Positions 8,377 to 19,143 of a stretch of DNA of 64,000 nucleotides are shown here, one piece after another (the stretch's first letter is position 1; each line of letters opens with the position of its first letter). The translations under genes and the position numbers were made by a program. This stretch comes from Closterium sp. NIES-65. Its lineage: Eukaryota > Streptophyta > Zygnematophyceae > Desmidiales > Closteriaceae. The stretch is from contig CANXME010002307.1 in assembly GCA_948144175.1 (NCBI GenBank), positions 687,501 to 751,500 of the forward strand, given 5' to 3'. The notes beneath the pieces are model-generated. The model saw only the letters and a list, made by a program, of their open reading frames with translations. It had not been told where the DNA came from and did not search any database.

Positions 8377-8983
8377 TGGCAACCACTATAGTCTTAAAAC
8401 ACAAGATAGGAAGAGTTAGGAAGAGTTATGAGTTGGGAATGACTCCCAGCTCCTACAAACCCCAAGAGCTGAGGTACAGTGATGTGCAATAGTGCCACAC
8501 TGTCCCCAACCTCGAAGGGTCTCAAAACTACTCTTCACTAGGGCCTACACCAAGTGAAATGTTACACTACACAAAGTAATGTAACTATCTTCAATATCTT
8601 GAGGCGTACCCTTTTTGGCGAGCTTCGAAATCACTTGAGGCTTAACACCAAGGCTCGGGCTCTTCATTACAAACTCATCCTTGAGTTCTTGATGGGTCTG
8701 CTGCACACACCTGCGACACACCGAACGTTCGACACAGGACAAAATAGAAACCGCACACGACAAAATAGAAACCGCGTGCGAAACACAAACGACCGCGTAA
8801 CACGCGTCTAGCGATTACTCGCTATTGACTCGACACATACACTCGACATCATGACTCAACATTCACATACAATTATAAGCATGAAATATGTATTATCCCA
8901 TGCCCTCATACCATTCCATACACACACACACATGCACGCACACGGACAACAAGCCGAGTGCAAACCATAGGGTTGCACCAACA
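8377..8983 (-). repeat. Cop-J 3' LTR, lacking its terminal ~225 bp
   Basis: It matches 14126-14730 almost base for base, including the CACACACAC microsatellite and the - strand start TGTTGGTGCAACCC. The part corresponding to 13901-14125 of the other LTR is absent, so the outer end is deleted or truncated. A purine-rich tract (- strand GAGGGAGAGTT) immediately inside fits the polypurine tract. Confidence 0.85.
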
Positions 8984-9024
8984 AACTCTCCCTCGGATTG
9001 TTGGCCTTAGGATATGTTGCTCTC

Positions 9025-10490
9025 TCAGTTCAGAGCCATCCCAGCCAGCTTGCAACACTTCCAATGCTGCTGCTTCATCAGCCTCTTGGTCATCATGTCA
9101 GCCGGTTGCCCCGTGGTCTTCACGTAGCGCAACTCAACTTCACCCGCGGTTACCATGCTCCTCGTCCAATGCCACTTCACCCTCATGTGCTTCGTGAGTC
9201 CATGCAACACAGGGTTCTTAGCAAGCGAAATGGCACCCTGGCTGTCGCAATACAGTGGGGTAGGTCCTTGATGCTCCTCCCCCAATTCAGCCAACAAACG
9301 CCGCTGCCACACAATCTCCCGTACGGCACGGAAGAGTGCCATGTACTCGGACTCCACCGAGCTCAAAGCTTGGTCAACCTGCTTCTTGCTCTCCTAAGCA
9401 GTTGGGCCTCCACCAACACAGCATATGAAGCCTCCCACACTTGTCATGTCCTCTGGTTCTGGTGCATATGAAGCATCCGAGTAGGCGGTGAGGAACAAAC
9501 GCCCGGGCTCAACACCATCCGCGCCCTTTTGGCGCCTTTGTGCCGCCGCCGAGTATTGCAGCCCAACGGTCAGTGTTTGGCCAAGATACTTGGTCACCCT
9601 CATTCCAGCTGCTACCTGCTCCTCATTAGGGCATTGCACAACCCTAGCTAGCTGCCCGGCAGCAAACACGACGTCCGGTCGGGTGTTTACCGCCGCATAC
9701 ATGAGGTTGCCCACCAACGAGTGAAATTGGCGCCTCTCCTCTTCTCCAACGCTCTCCTCCTCTGGCCCCTTCACACACTTGAACCCAGAGGGAAAGGGAG
9801 TAGCCACATGACCTTCACTCTGGCCGAAGTTGGCAGCCAATGCCTCCAGGTACTTCCGTTGGTGCACTCGCATGCTCCGCTTCTCCACGACTCGCTCGAT
9901 GTGGAGCCCAAGGTAGAAGTTCACGTCACCAAGGGACTTGCACTTGAACTTGTCTTGCAGCTTCAGCATCACCTCCTTCACAAGGTCAGGAGAGGGTGAG
10001 AAGATCAGGATGTCGTCCACGTACACCACCATGAAGCTCCTCTGCTCCCCCTCGCCAAGCATGAACAAGGAGTGATCGGCTGTTGAGGGAGTGAAGCCGA
10101 TCTCCTCCAACACTTCGCGCAGCTTCATATACCATTGCCTAGGGGCCTGCTTCAGCCCATAGAGGGCCTTTTTCAGCTTCCACACTCTGCCACTATCATC
10201 ATCAAACCCCTCTGGCTGCGCCATAAAAATCTCCTCCTCAAGGATGCCGTTACGATGTCCATTTGTTTTACTACCCATCCTTTGATGGCGGCTCCCGCGA
10301 ATAGGGTTCGCAGCGTCGTCGGCTTCACTACAGGGGCAAACAGCTCCTTGAAGTCAACTTTCTCCTTCTGCTGGTACCCCTTGGCTACAAGCCTAGACTT
10401 GTAGCGCTCGATCTTGCCGTCGGCATCCGACTTGATTTTGAAGAGCCACTTGGACGTTATCGCCGTACGCCCCTCCGGTAGCTCCACCAA
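9025..10490 (-). pseudogene. Cop-J reverse transcriptase and RNase H
   Basis: Reading leftwards: the start of RT (ITSKWLFKIK, RLVAKGYQQ), the LKKALYGLKQAPRQWY block, an intact VVYVDDILIFS active site, the VHQRKYLEAL connection, and RNase H with LTAYSDASYAP, VESEYMAL and LYCDSQGAISLA, ending at 9025. A frameshift lies near 10250 and stops near 9394. Apart from these breaks it retains the residues expected for copia RT and RNase H, which copy the RNA genome into DNA. Confidence 0.85.
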
Positions 10491-10565
10491 TTCAATGCTT
10501 GATTTTGAAGAGCCACTTGGACGTTATCGTCGTACGCCCCTCCGGATGCTCGCACCAATTCGATG
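10433..10565. repeat. Local ~65-bp tandem duplication in Cop-J pol
   Basis: The + strand run beginning TTGATTTTGAAGAGCCACTT occurs at about 10434 and again at about 10500, followed in both by near-identical sequence into CGCCCCTCCGG. It lies at the start of RT and breaks the reading frame, so it arose after or during loss of function. Confidence 0.8.
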
Positions 10566-11962
10566 CTCGATGCCGTTATCGCCATACGCCCCTTCTCCTC
10601 GATGCTCTTCAGCTCACTCTCCATGGCCTTCTTCCACTCCTCAGCATCACTACTCTCCAAAGCCTCCTTGAGAGTTGCTGGTTCTCCCGGCATCTCCATC
10701 GGAGAGAAGAACGCGAAGGCACACTCCTCGTAGTCACTCTCCTCGTCGTCTCCGACCATCATTGCCGCTCCGGCCAGGGCTGCCTTGCCTTGCTTTCCCA
10801 GCGCATCATAGGTCAGCCTATTAGGGGGTTGAACTCTCCTCTTCCCCCTTCCTTCCTCCTCAGCTGCAGGGACTTGAAGGCCTTGGCATTGCTGCGGTGT
10901 GGCTCGAATCCGTGGAGCACTCGTAGTACGGAAAGGGAGTGACGGTGCACGCTCGCTCACTTGCTGCACCTCCTCCTCTTCTTGCTCTGCATCATTGGCC
11001 TCCTCTCCCGCATTCACAAGGGAGGATTGCCTTGTGGTGGTGCTGCCGCTGCTCAGCTCCAAAGGCAGCTCCACATGCTCCAAACCGGAACTCTTCACCT
11101 CCCCAAACCGCACGCCTATCTCCTCATTCTCCGCCTTCCAATCCTTGTACATAAAGTTCTCCATGAACTTGCAGTCCCTGCTCACCAAGAACTTCTTGGT
11201 GAATGGGTCCCAAAGAAGCCATCCCTTGCTGTTTTGAGCCCTGCCCAAGTGCACGGCCCACACCACCTTTGCACCAAGCTTGTTGTGCCGAAGATGCTTA
11301 GGCACGAGCGCCATGCACATGCACCCGAACACCCGAAGCATATCCACCTTTGGCCTCCTTCCTAGCCACTCCACATAGGGCACCCATTTGTCTGCTCCCA
11401 CATGAGTCAAGGCTCTGTTCTTGGCCACACATGCGCTCCGCACCGCATCAGGCCAGAAATAGTCGGGTAGCCCATCTTCAATGAGCAACCCGCGTGCCGC
11501 CTCCGTGATTGTGCGGTTCGCTCGCTCAGCGATGCCGTTCATTGCAGGGGAGTATGGCATGGTGAGGGAGTGCCGAATACCATTCTTCTTCAGCCACAAC
11601 CCAAACTCCTTGCTCAGGAACTCTCCCCCTCGATCGGTGCGGATTGACTTGACTAGACGGTCTTGTTGCCGCTCCACCATCGGGAACCAATCTGCCTTCA
11701 ACGTTTCAGCCACGTCGCTCTTCTTGGCCAGCAAGTACACCCAAGTCATACGTGTGTAGACGTCCACAATAGTGAGGAATTACTCAGCTCCAGTTGCTCC
11801 AAGCTTCAGGGGGCCCACCACGTCCATCACCACCTCATCAAGTGGTGCCTTAGCCGTTGCCTCCGAACTAGAGAGCGGGAATCGGGTGAACTTGGCTTGC
11901 ATGCACGTCGGGCAGCTAAGTACCTCATCAGGCTCCCCCTTCACACGTATGCCAGCAACCAT
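10457..11962 (-). pseudogene. Cop-J integrase and IN-RT linker
   Basis: Starting near 11962: a zinc-binding CPTCMQAKF stretch, first catalytic Asp in VVMDVVGPLKL, a TAA at about 11780, VDVYTRMTWVYLL, IRTDRGGEFLS (second Asp), and NGIAERANRTITE with the catalytic Glu. It continues into the C-terminal GCMCMAL and LVSRDCKFMEN blocks, then a Glu/Ser-rich linker with the FSPMEMPGEPATLKEAL approach to RT. This is the enzyme that joins cDNA to target DNA. Breaks: the TAA, a TAG near 11960 and the duplication at 10433-10565. Confidence 0.85.
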
Positions 11963-13171
11963 CTAAATCTTCACTAGCTGCTGCAAGATGGGCAGGGCCA
12001 CATGCCCCATGCGCCGATGCAAGGTGAGCCAATCACACTCCCCCGTAGCCGAAGTTGGATTGGAGAATGCCGCGCTCGCAATAGCGCCCCACCTACTCTC
12101 TCCGTAGTCCTCCTCCGCTGCTGCCTCGGGGTTCTCCTCACCCTTTTGCTGCTCCTTGGCTGCTGCACCTCTCTCCATAGGTTCACCAAGCTTGCTGGTC
12201 CCTCCAAGATTGCACTTCTTGGACTCCTTCTCCTTAGCGCGACCGTCCGCGCAATCGCCGCTACCAACCGCTCCACCTTTAGTGCTGATGCTTGCTGCCA
12301 CTTGCCTCTCCTTAGGTATTGAGACCACAGGGATCTGCCACATCTCGTTGTGGACATCTCTGTCCTCATGAAGGTCCCAAAGAATCCGATCGTCAAGCCT
12401 TGCGGTGTAGGTCTTGGCTCCCTTCGAGTTAGTGTCCATGCCAGCCTTTGCCAACCGCCGCACGGAAATCAGGTTTGCAGCAAGGCTGGGCACCCAAAGC
12501 ACGTTCTTGAGGCCCACCATCTTCCCATCAGCACCCTTGAACATGGCCTTCCCCATGCCTTTCACCTCTGCTCGCTGCCCCAAAGCCGATGTGACATGCT
12601 TCACCGGTGACGGCTCGAGTTCGGTAAGCAAGTCTGGGTGAGGTGTCATGCTATAGGTAGCGCCACTATCAATCACCCAATAGTCCAGGGGGTGTACGGT
12701 CACCTTCCCCACAGCTGCTGGCTCCTCAAAGCCTTCATCCTTCTCTGGACCAGTCGGTACTTGCGTCGACACGAAGTAGAATAGACCCGGGTATCGATCG
12801 TCGCTCGGGTCCTTATCGTTGTCTCCATTCTTCATGTTTGCAGCTCCGCCACCGCGACCGCCACGGCCTCCACGGCCTCGTCCTCTCCCTCCTCCTGCTC
12901 CTCTTCCCTCTTGGCCTTGAGCAGGGGTCCAACCATCAGGGAGTTTGTAGCAGTCGCACCACATGTGTCCGCTCTTGTGGCAATAGTGACACTCGCCGTC
13001 GAATCGGCCGCGACCGCGTCCGTAGCTCTTGTCGTCGCTGCCGTAACCGCCACTCCCGCGGCCTCCGCCAAAGTTGCTGCCACCAAACCTTCCTCCCCCT
13101 CGTCCTCTGCCTCTTCCTCGACCATATCCACAGCCGATGCTCGCTGCCCCAGCGCCATCCGCACTCGCCAA
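11963..13171 (-). CDS. Cop-J gag tail, CCHC knuckle and aspartic protease
   Basis: A continuous 402-residue open stretch. Residues about 10-60 are Arg/Gly-rich (RGRGRGRGGGRFGG), followed by the knuckle CHYCHKSGHMWCDC, another Arg/Gly tract, then WVIDSGATYSMTP, the copia-type protease active site (D-S-G). The later part holds LKNVLWVPSLAANLISVRRL and the WLTLHRRMGHVALPIL pre-integrase block. The ATG at the opening is not necessarily used; gag continues upstream after frame changes. Confidence 0.85.
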   Translation of the reverse strand: MASADGAGAASIGCGYGRGRGRGRGGGRFGGSNFGGGRGSGGYGSDDKSYGRGRGRFDGECHYCHKSGHMWCDCYKLPDGWTPAQGQEGRGAGGGRGRGRGGRGGRGGGAANMKNGDNDKDPSDDRYPGLFYFVSTQVPTGPEKDEGFEEPAAVGKVTVHPLDYWVIDSGATYSMTPHPDLLTELEPSPVKHVTSALGQRAEVKGMGKAMFKGADGKMVGLKNVLWVPSLAANLISVRRLAKAGMDTNSKGAKTYTARLDDRILWDLHEDRDVHNEMWQIPVVSIPKERQVAASISTKGGAVGSGDCADGRAKEKESKKCNLGGTSKLGEPMERGAAAKEQQKGEENPEAAAEEDYGESRWGAIASAAFSNPTSATGECDWLTLHRRMGHVALPILQQLVKI

Positions 13172-13884
13172 CTCACGGCGGCGGAAATCCTCTTAAAGGA
13201 TAGCTCGCTTCACGTCTTCGAGCGAGAGGCGGGGCAAGTCACGATTCAGGTCAATGATGAGCGAGGACCATGATTCGGGGAGTAGGGCCAGCAACTTGGT
13301 CTTCTTTTGGAGCTCACTTTAGTTCAAATCCGCTCCCTCAAGCCGCGTCAACAAGTCAAAGAATTTTTGCACCCCTTCTTCAACCGCTTCATCCTCTTCA
13401 ATTCGTAACGTCGCCATTTGCCGTTCCAACACCACAGCTACCGCCACTGTTGCAGGAGCGTGTACACCCTTGAGAGCAGCCCATGCTTTTGGTCCCTTCT
13501 CTGGTTCACGCTGGAAAGGCTTGATGTGACGGATTTGGCTGCTCCCCAACGCTTGCCCAAGTAGGAGGTAGCTTGTGCGCTCTTCCGCACCCACGGGCTC
13601 TTCTCCGGGTCGTTCTCGGGACGCTTCTCCGTTCCTTCCATCACCTCCAGCAGGTCATAGTGGTCAAATATGTTCTCCATTCTGAAGGACCACTCAGCAA
13701 AGTTGTCACCATTGAACTTGTCAAGGCCAAACACTCAAGGCTCATCCCTAGATGGGCCAACACTTGGTTGCACGGGCGCCATGGCTGAGTCACGGGGCTG
13801 GCCTTGAGCTTGGGCTTCTCCTCTGCCACCAGCACCTCTGCCACCCCTTTCCTCAGGTCCAGCCATTGTCGAAACTGCTCCAAG
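13172..13884 (-). pseudogene. Cop-J gag capsid (UBN2 type), frameshifted
   Basis: The piece at 13438-13734 reads FNGDNFAEWSFRMENIFDHYDLLEVMEG, the usual start of a copia gag polypeptide, where a substrate-like W-x-x-R segment is conserved. It is followed by fragments in other frames toward the Arg/Gly tract. The extreme N-terminus near 13750-13880 is also in a shifted frame. It encoded the capsid that packages the element RNA. Confidence 0.7.
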
Positions 13885-13898
13885 GGGCTCTGATACCA
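13885..13898 (-). promoter_or_regulatory. Cop-J primer binding site (initiator tRNA-Met type)
   Basis: On the - strand the sequence is TGGTATCAGAGCCC, two bases inside the LTR end ...ATAACA. This fixes the inner border of the 5' LTR at 13901, further left than the part shared with the 3' LTR. Confidence 0.85.
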
Positions 13899-13900
13899 CT

Positions 13901-14730
13901 TGTTATGGTCACAGTAGGCTCCAATGTGCCTAAAACGAAAGATAGAGTGCACAGTCGGATTTCTGCACAGCAGCTTCAAACGTTTATATCGTTATGGTCA
14001 CAGCTTCAAATCACTTGATTCAACTTGGATCTGGAGCGTATCATTGTCACCTACAATACGCAATTTAGATCGCACGATTTGACCAAGTATTGACGACACA
14101 ACGTTGGTTTGAACGAACGGCACTATGGCAGCCACTATAGTCTTAGAACACAAGATAGGAAGAGTTAGGAAGAGTTATGAGTTGGGAATGACTCCCAGCT
14201 CCTACAAACCCCAAGAGCCGAGGTACAGTGATGTGCAACAGTGCCACGCTGTCCCCAACCTCGAAGGGTCTCGAAACTACCCTTCACTAGGGCCTACACC
14301 AAGTGAAATGTTACACTACACAAAGTAATGTAACTATCTTCAATACATTGAGGTGTACCCTTTTTGGCGAGCTTCGAAATCACTTGAGGCTTGACACCAA
14401 GGCTCGGGCTCTTCATCACAAACACATCCTTGAGTTCTTGATGGGTCTGCTGCACACACTTGCGACACACCGAACGTTCGACACAGGACAAAATAGAAAC
14501 CGCGCACGACAAAAGAGAAACCGCGCGCGAGACACAAACGACCGCGTAACACGCGTCTAGCGATAACTCGCTATTGACTCGACACATACACTCGACATCA
14601 TGACTCAACATTCACACACAATTAAAAGCATGAAATATATATTTTCCCATGCCCTCATACCATTCCATACACACACACATGCACGCACACGGACAACAAG
14701 CCGAGTGCAAACCATAGGGTTGCACCAACA
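13901..14730 (-). repeat. Cop-J 5' LTR (about 830 bp)
   Basis: On the - strand it starts TGTTGGTGCAACCC and ends ATAACA next to the PBS. Its right 605 bp match 8377-8983; the left ~225 bp (13901-14125) have no counterpart in the other LTR and contain a short internal repeat of TTATGGTCACAG at about 13903 and 13991. Confidence 0.8.
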
Positions 14731-15239
14731 CGAAATGGTCAAGCAGATGATCCACTTTGCTGTCGTGGAGCAAAGGATACCCCACGATCCGGCACAGGGT
14801 GCGTTCGTCTTCCCGAACAAGTTCCTCATCGACGATGGCGACCTTTGAGAGGTCGTCCTTGCCCCCCGGGCGCTTGCAAGGCCGACAATGCGTAGGCTAT
14901 GTGACCTGGTGCTAAGACTGCTTGTTGCTAGATTGCTGAATCATGGTTGATGTAAACCGGGATAATAAATGAAATAAAAAAATCCCCAATATCCAAAATG
15001 AACAAAACCAGAACGTACTTTTGAATAATTTGGTCATGAATTTGCAACAAAATGGATTGCACCCGAATGTCATCTGGAAAAGCTCGCATGCCAAATTGGA
15101 ACTTGAGCCAAGCCAAACCTTGTCGCGAGATGTGTCTCCAAGCTCCTATCAAATGACTCCAACCGTCGGTCCAAATTGGCTCCGGATTTTTTTACGCGAA
15201 GTCAATCGAAATCAAAATTCGTCCAAACTTGGCATAGGG
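14731..15239. other. Unassigned sequence between Cop-J and Cop-I
   Basis: A short open + frame at about 14733-14848 reads MVKQMIHFAVVEQRIPHD and ends in a TGA; it could be an exon of the gene interrupted by Cop-J but cannot be joined convincingly to it. The remainder (about 14930-15239) is AT-rich and resembles no feature recognised here. Confidence 0.35.
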
Positions 15240-16184
15240 TTTTTGTGATGAAGCCGGTCCTTGAAAAGATCAAGGACACCTATGCGAGGATGGCAGCGGC
15301 GGGCAGCAATGTGTCGCATATGCAGCAGTGCACCAAGATCATCTCGGTGCTCAAGAAATCATGGGACAACCTCATCCCCACCCTCAACACTCAGCAGGAC
15401 CAGTGGACACCAGAGTGGCTACGGCAGTAGATTTTGCAGGAGAACTTCCGCAGACGCCACACGGGCGGTGGTGCTGCCGAAAAGACTGCTAAGGGGTATG
15501 GAGCTGCAGGAGGCAGCAGAGGAAGAGGGGGTGGAAGAGGCTTTGGCAGAGGGAGAGGCCGAGGTGACTATAAAGAGGGTCATAGTAGCTCTGGTGGCAG
15601 GGGGAGAACCCGAATGGAGAGAGCGTGCTGGTACTGCAAAAAGGCTGGACACCCATCGTTCAAGTGTTTCAGCCAACCTGAGGGATGGGCGCCTCCAGGC
15701 ATGAAGCCGCCAAGTGATGAACGTGCACGAGGTGGCGCTGTGCAAGGTTCACGTGCACAGGGTGATGGTGCACAAGGAAAAGCCGACCCTGGGATGTTCC
15801 TCATGGTTGAGGATGTGAAAGGGAGTGAGGGTGATGTGGGCTCGGTTGGGAAGGTTGTGATGCACCCCCTCACTCACTAGGTGATCCATTCAGGTTGCAC
15901 AAGTCACATGACCCCACGGGCAGATTTGCTTGACAAGGTAAAACCCCCTGGGGAGATCAAGTTTGTGGCTACCGCTTCATGTGCTTTGCTCCCTGTGATT
16001 GGTGTGGGGAATGCCAAGGTAATGGGAGCTAAAGGGGAGCTTGTGGGGCTGATGAATGTGTTGCTGGTTGAAGTTTTGTCCGCTAACCTCCTCTTTGTGC
16101 GCCGGCTGCAGAAAAGCAAGGCCAAAGTCACGTTCGGCCCAACCAGCTGCCGTGCAAAGCTTGGGAAGCTATTGCTGTGGGATT
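15240..16184 (+). mobile_element. Cop-I, left piece: gag end and protease of a copia element
   Basis: The 5' LTR and the first part of gag are missing; similarity begins abruptly near 15240. The right border is the Cop-E insertion. The frame resumes at 56302, where WDL at the end of this piece is followed by EEK, matching the WDLHED register of Cop-J, so no Cop-I codon was lost at the junction. Confidence 0.8.
15246..16184 (+). pseudogene. Cop-I gag C-terminus, CCHC knuckle and protease
   Basis: One frame throughout, interrupted only by TAG at 15428-15430 and 15878-15880, both where relatives have Gln or a sense codon. Blocks in order: the gag end (SWDNLIPTLNTQQDQW), an Arg/Gly tract, the knuckle CWYCKKAGHPSFKC, and a protease with VIHSGCTSHMTP, in which the usual D-S-G has become H-S-G, so the catalytic Asp is lost. 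The NVLLVEVLSANLLFVRRL block follows. Confidence 0.8.
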
Positions 16185-16317
16185 TGTTTCATAAGTATAG
16201 GTAGGAATGGATGAACTATGGAAGAGTTGGGTACAAATATCAAACCCTAGATGGGGTTGTACCCCATATTGGCTACCCCACTACATCCGAAACCTATATA
16301 GCATACATAATCTGACA
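16185..16317 (-). repeat. Cop-E 3' LTR (133 bp)
   Basis: On the - strand it begins TGTCAGATTATG and ends GAAACA. It is alignable with the Cop-H LTR. The - strand tract CCTATGGGGGTA directly before it is the polypurine tract. The 5' LTR that should lie near 56301 is missing. Confidence 0.8.
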
Positions 16318-16599
16318 TACCCCCATAGGCAAAGTGGGGGAGACCAAGGGGTCACAAGACCAGTCAAGAGAGGCAAAGCAAGCTCAGGGTGGATCACAAC
16401 GTCACCACACACTCTGAGCACAAGCAAATGGCCACAAGGCCAGTTCGCATGCAGAGATATATATGCAACAACAGCAGTACAGTGATCTCTACCTAGCAGA
16501 GCAAGCAAGCAGGTATATATATATAGATCACAGTACAAGCAGAGTCTACAGCAAGTCAGGAAACGTGGGCACAAGGCCCAGCAAGGTACAAAAGCGCTG

Positions 16600-17037
16600 A
16601 TAATCACCAGGCGGAAGTGCCTTGGTGAATATATCAGCAGTGTTGGCTCGAGTGGCCACGTAGGCAAGACGAAGCTAACCACGCTGCTGCAACTCTCGAG
16701 CCAGGAAGTAACGTAGAGCGATGTGCTTCGTTCTGTGCTCCTGTCTGTGCTCATGACACAAGGCAATGGCGGCCTTGTTGTCGACGTACAGCACTGGACA
16801 AAAACGAGGCCACTCTCCCAGGTCGGTCAGCAGGTCGGTGAGCCACCGTAACTCCTGTGCAGCCATGGCTGTGGCATAGATCTCAGCCTCACAACTGGAG
16901 CTGAGAACAGAAGACGAGCGTGTAGAACGCCGTGAAACTGAACCAGAGCCAAGGCTGAAGGTGTAACCCTGTGACGTCCACTGAATAGCCTGGTCGTCAG
17001 CCCAAGAAGCGTCCGAGTGACCAGTGAGGACAACCTC
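16600..17037 (-). pseudogene. Cop-E RNase H, C-terminal part
   Basis: Blocks read leftwards from Gyp-B: a frameshifted stretch corresponding to SWADDQA and GSVSRRSTRSSS, then MAAQELRWLTDLLTDL, VLYVDNKAAIALCHEHR, KHIALRYFLARELQQRG, and a terminal part up to about 16600 that resembles ADIFTKALPP. It completes the RNase H begun at 38177. A TAG follows QQRG. Confidence 0.75.
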
Positions 17038-17403
17038 TGTGAGAGTACGAAGGCTTATTCCAGCTATGCTTGCTTGCCTTTACTTTATTATGCTGTTTAT
17101 AGCATAGGAAAATTATATGCATGCATGAATTGCTTGATTTCCTAGGCTAGGGGCTTTCCTATACTTAATTATTGTTATAGCACCGAGCTAGGTTGCGTGC
17201 ACCAAATTCTGGCTTTTCGGTTGCCACCGAATTGCCTTTTACCAAATTCGGGAAGGATCTGTTCGGGACGCTTCGCGACCCGCGGAACCTTCGCGTAACA
17301 CCTGGTTACGGGGCCATGTGTCAAGCCTATATAGCCTCGTGTTGTACCCAGGTGATCATTGAATTCACATTCTCTTTTCTGAGCTCGATCCTAGATCCTC
17401 ACA
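17038..17403 (+). repeat. Gyp-B 5' LTR
   Basis: Starts TGTGAGAGTACG and ends ATCCTCACA. It pairs with 37805-38172 over its full length with scattered substitutions. Promoter and transcript start should lie inside, but no individual box is assigned. Confidence 0.95.
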
Positions 17404-17404
17404 C

Positions 17405-17421
17405 TTGGTAATCAGAGCCCG
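17405..17421 (+). promoter_or_regulatory. Gyp-B primer binding site
   Basis: TTGGTAATCAGAGCCCG lies one base after the LTR. It equals the initiator tRNA-Met site TGGTATCAGAGCC with one extra A, so the primer is probably tRNA-iMet. Confidence 0.8.
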
Positions 17422-17562
17422 TTTACACACGAAGTTTTTTCGACCGCTACAGACCAGCCTTCAAAAAACCGCGGGGGCGACGCGGTTAAACATCGATTTC
17501 GGGTACGTAAAACCGGTTCCGTGTTTTTTGCTCCCCCTCGATTCGGTTTTTCGGACACGTTG

Positions 17563-18526
17563 ATGTCAGGCATGGAAGGCCAAGGTGACAACTACGCGAC
17601 CACGAGCGACATCGTGAGCCTCCGCACCAACATGGAGCAGACGCAGGCGACACTTCGTCAACTCGAGGCTTTTCTGACAAGCCAGCCGGGGTTCGCCACC
17701 GTAGCAGCAGCGACTGCAGCGACTGTAGCAGCGACAACTCCAGCTGCAGTGGCGACACTGACATTTCACGGACCGATGGCACCACTGTCGCCAAACCTCG
17801 AAGTAGCACGACCGAGGCTCCCTAAGGTTCCATCCAAGCGTGAAGGGATCCGACGTCCGGCGATTTGTGGCCACCCTCGAAATTTACTTTGAGGCCATTG
17901 GCTGTTTGACCCCGCAACACGACGCAGCAAGGATTCGGCTTGCAGCGACATTGTTATGTGGACCGGCTATCGAATGGATTTACTACACCGACGTAGCCCG
18001 CGGGGAGAAAACGTGGCAGTAGTTTCAGGCATATTTAATCAAGCGTTTTGAACCAATTAATACGACCTACATGGCGCGGCAGCAGATACACCGACACAAG
18101 CAATATATTAGTGTAGCGCAGTACACGCAGCAAATGGAGTCACTGTTCAACTGCATCACCAAGGTGACCGAAGGCAAAAAAATCCAGGCGTACACCGAAG
18201 GATTAAAAATGGAGATTCGGCGGCAGGTGATTGCGGCGAATTACAACAGCTACAGGGACATCTTGCGTGCTGCCGAGCGATACAACGTGCTGACTCGAGG
18301 TCAACCCAAAACACGACGCTTCACGCCGAATCGTACATTCGGCACGGAGCGATCGGCACCCCCCACGCTCGCCGAACCGATGGATATCGACAAATACGAC
18401 GCGAAGCAGCAACCGGCAAAATGTGAATTTTGCGGCGCAGCAGGGCATCAGTTTTTGTTGTGCTACAAAATGAAGAAAGCACGTGCCGCACGCCGGGACG
18501 GAAACAGTGGAGCACCTCCGAAGTAA
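17563..18526 (+). pseudogene. gag: Gyp-B gag
   Basis: The probable start is the ATG at 17563 (MSGMEGQGDNY). A frameshift near 17840 leads to the main capsid frame with GSDVRRFVATLEIYF, then TWQ followed by TAG 18020-18022, then FQAYLIKRFEPIN, the usual gypsy gag core. The zinc knuckle CEFCGAAGHQFLLC lies near 18420-18465. The frame ends at TAA 18524-18526. Relatives in the TWQ position have Gln, so the TAG is a CAG-to-TAG change. It formed the virus-like particle. Confidence 0.85.
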
Positions 18527-19143
18527 AAAAACGGGAATCGCCAATAGCCGAGGATCGACCTGGCGATCGCGTAAAGATCCAAAAAGCAGGAACAGGCGAC
18601 GACGTGGCGACTTCGGAGCGGGTGAAAAAAGGAGAAATTGATGGCGCGAATCAAAAACGTCACGACCGGCCGGCATCAGGGGAAATCGCCGAGGCGAATG
18701 GAGGCTCCGCGAAAAAAGACTCTGCACCGACCGGGAAACTCCAGCCGAACACCCACACAAGTAAGAATTTGTTAAAAGTATCCTATAAAGATACTCTAAC
18801 GAAGAATATTGCTTCTCGTGGTTTTCAAGCCTTTGAAAAAATCAGGGGAGGTTTAGAGGCTAGGAAAAAGCCTTTAGAAATCATTCAGGTACCTGAAAAG
18901 TTGGGCAAAGTACTACAGAGCGTAGAAAAAGGTCGTGCATTCCGTGGAGTTAATATTCTCTCCCCGCAGCACAGTGTTAAGGCTCCCCGTTGCCCACAGG
19001 TGAAGCCTACACAGCTGCCAAGGCTTAGAGGAGGCATCCAGGCTCAGGAGAAAATATACAAGCCTTGGAAAAATCCTCTCACCCCCCAGGTGAAGTTGGA
19101 AAGTGGTGAGTCGAGTATAGGAAAAAGGGAAAGTATTAAGTTT
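18430..19143 (+). CDS. Gyp-B start of pol (pre-protease region)
   Basis: This frame overlaps the end of gag in the -1 phase and runs open to the Cop-C insertion. It is Lys/Glu-rich with no recognised domain. When Cop-C and one AGTTT copy are removed, the frame runs straight from ESIKF here into DVPYNP at 34408 and on to the protease, which shows it is the true beginning of pol. Confidence 0.75.

Larger units (their letters stand above)
8377..14730 (-). mobile_element. Cop-J: nearly full-length Ty1/copia element
   Basis: Reading right to left: 5' LTR (13901-14730), iMet PBS, gag, CCHC knuckle, protease, integrase, RT and RNase H, then the 3' LTR (8377-8983). It is a different lineage from the short-LTR copia elements: the LTRs are over 600 bp and gag has a classical CCHC knuckle between Arg/Gly-rich tracts. 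Several stops and a local duplication make it inactive. A convincing TSD was not found (TGCCG left, CGAAA right), because the 3' LTR lacks its outer end. Confidence 0.9.
16185..17037 (-). mobile_element. Cop-E, left piece: 3' LTR and RNase H end
   Basis: This is the 3' end of a - strand copia element inserted in Cop-I and itself split by Gyp-B at 17038 and Cop-F at 41589. The other pieces are 38173-41588 and 55063-56301. Removing Gyp-B and one ACCTC joins this piece to 38173 onward in RNase H. Confidence 0.85.

Noticed and set aside
14733-14848. Short ORF after Cop-J as the missing last exon of the candidate host gene
   Set aside because: No splice sites or phase could be matched to 8376 and the Cop-J left edge is truncated, so the link is not supported.
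16740-17037. Separate small genes on the - strand
   Set aside because: They are fragments of the Cop-E RNase H in shifted frames.
18517-18537. A-AAA-AAC heptamer as a -1 frameshift site between gag and pol of Gyp-B
   Set aside because: The heptamer lies at and after the gag stop TAA, so ribosomes would terminate before slipping; no other clear slippery site was seen in the overlap.
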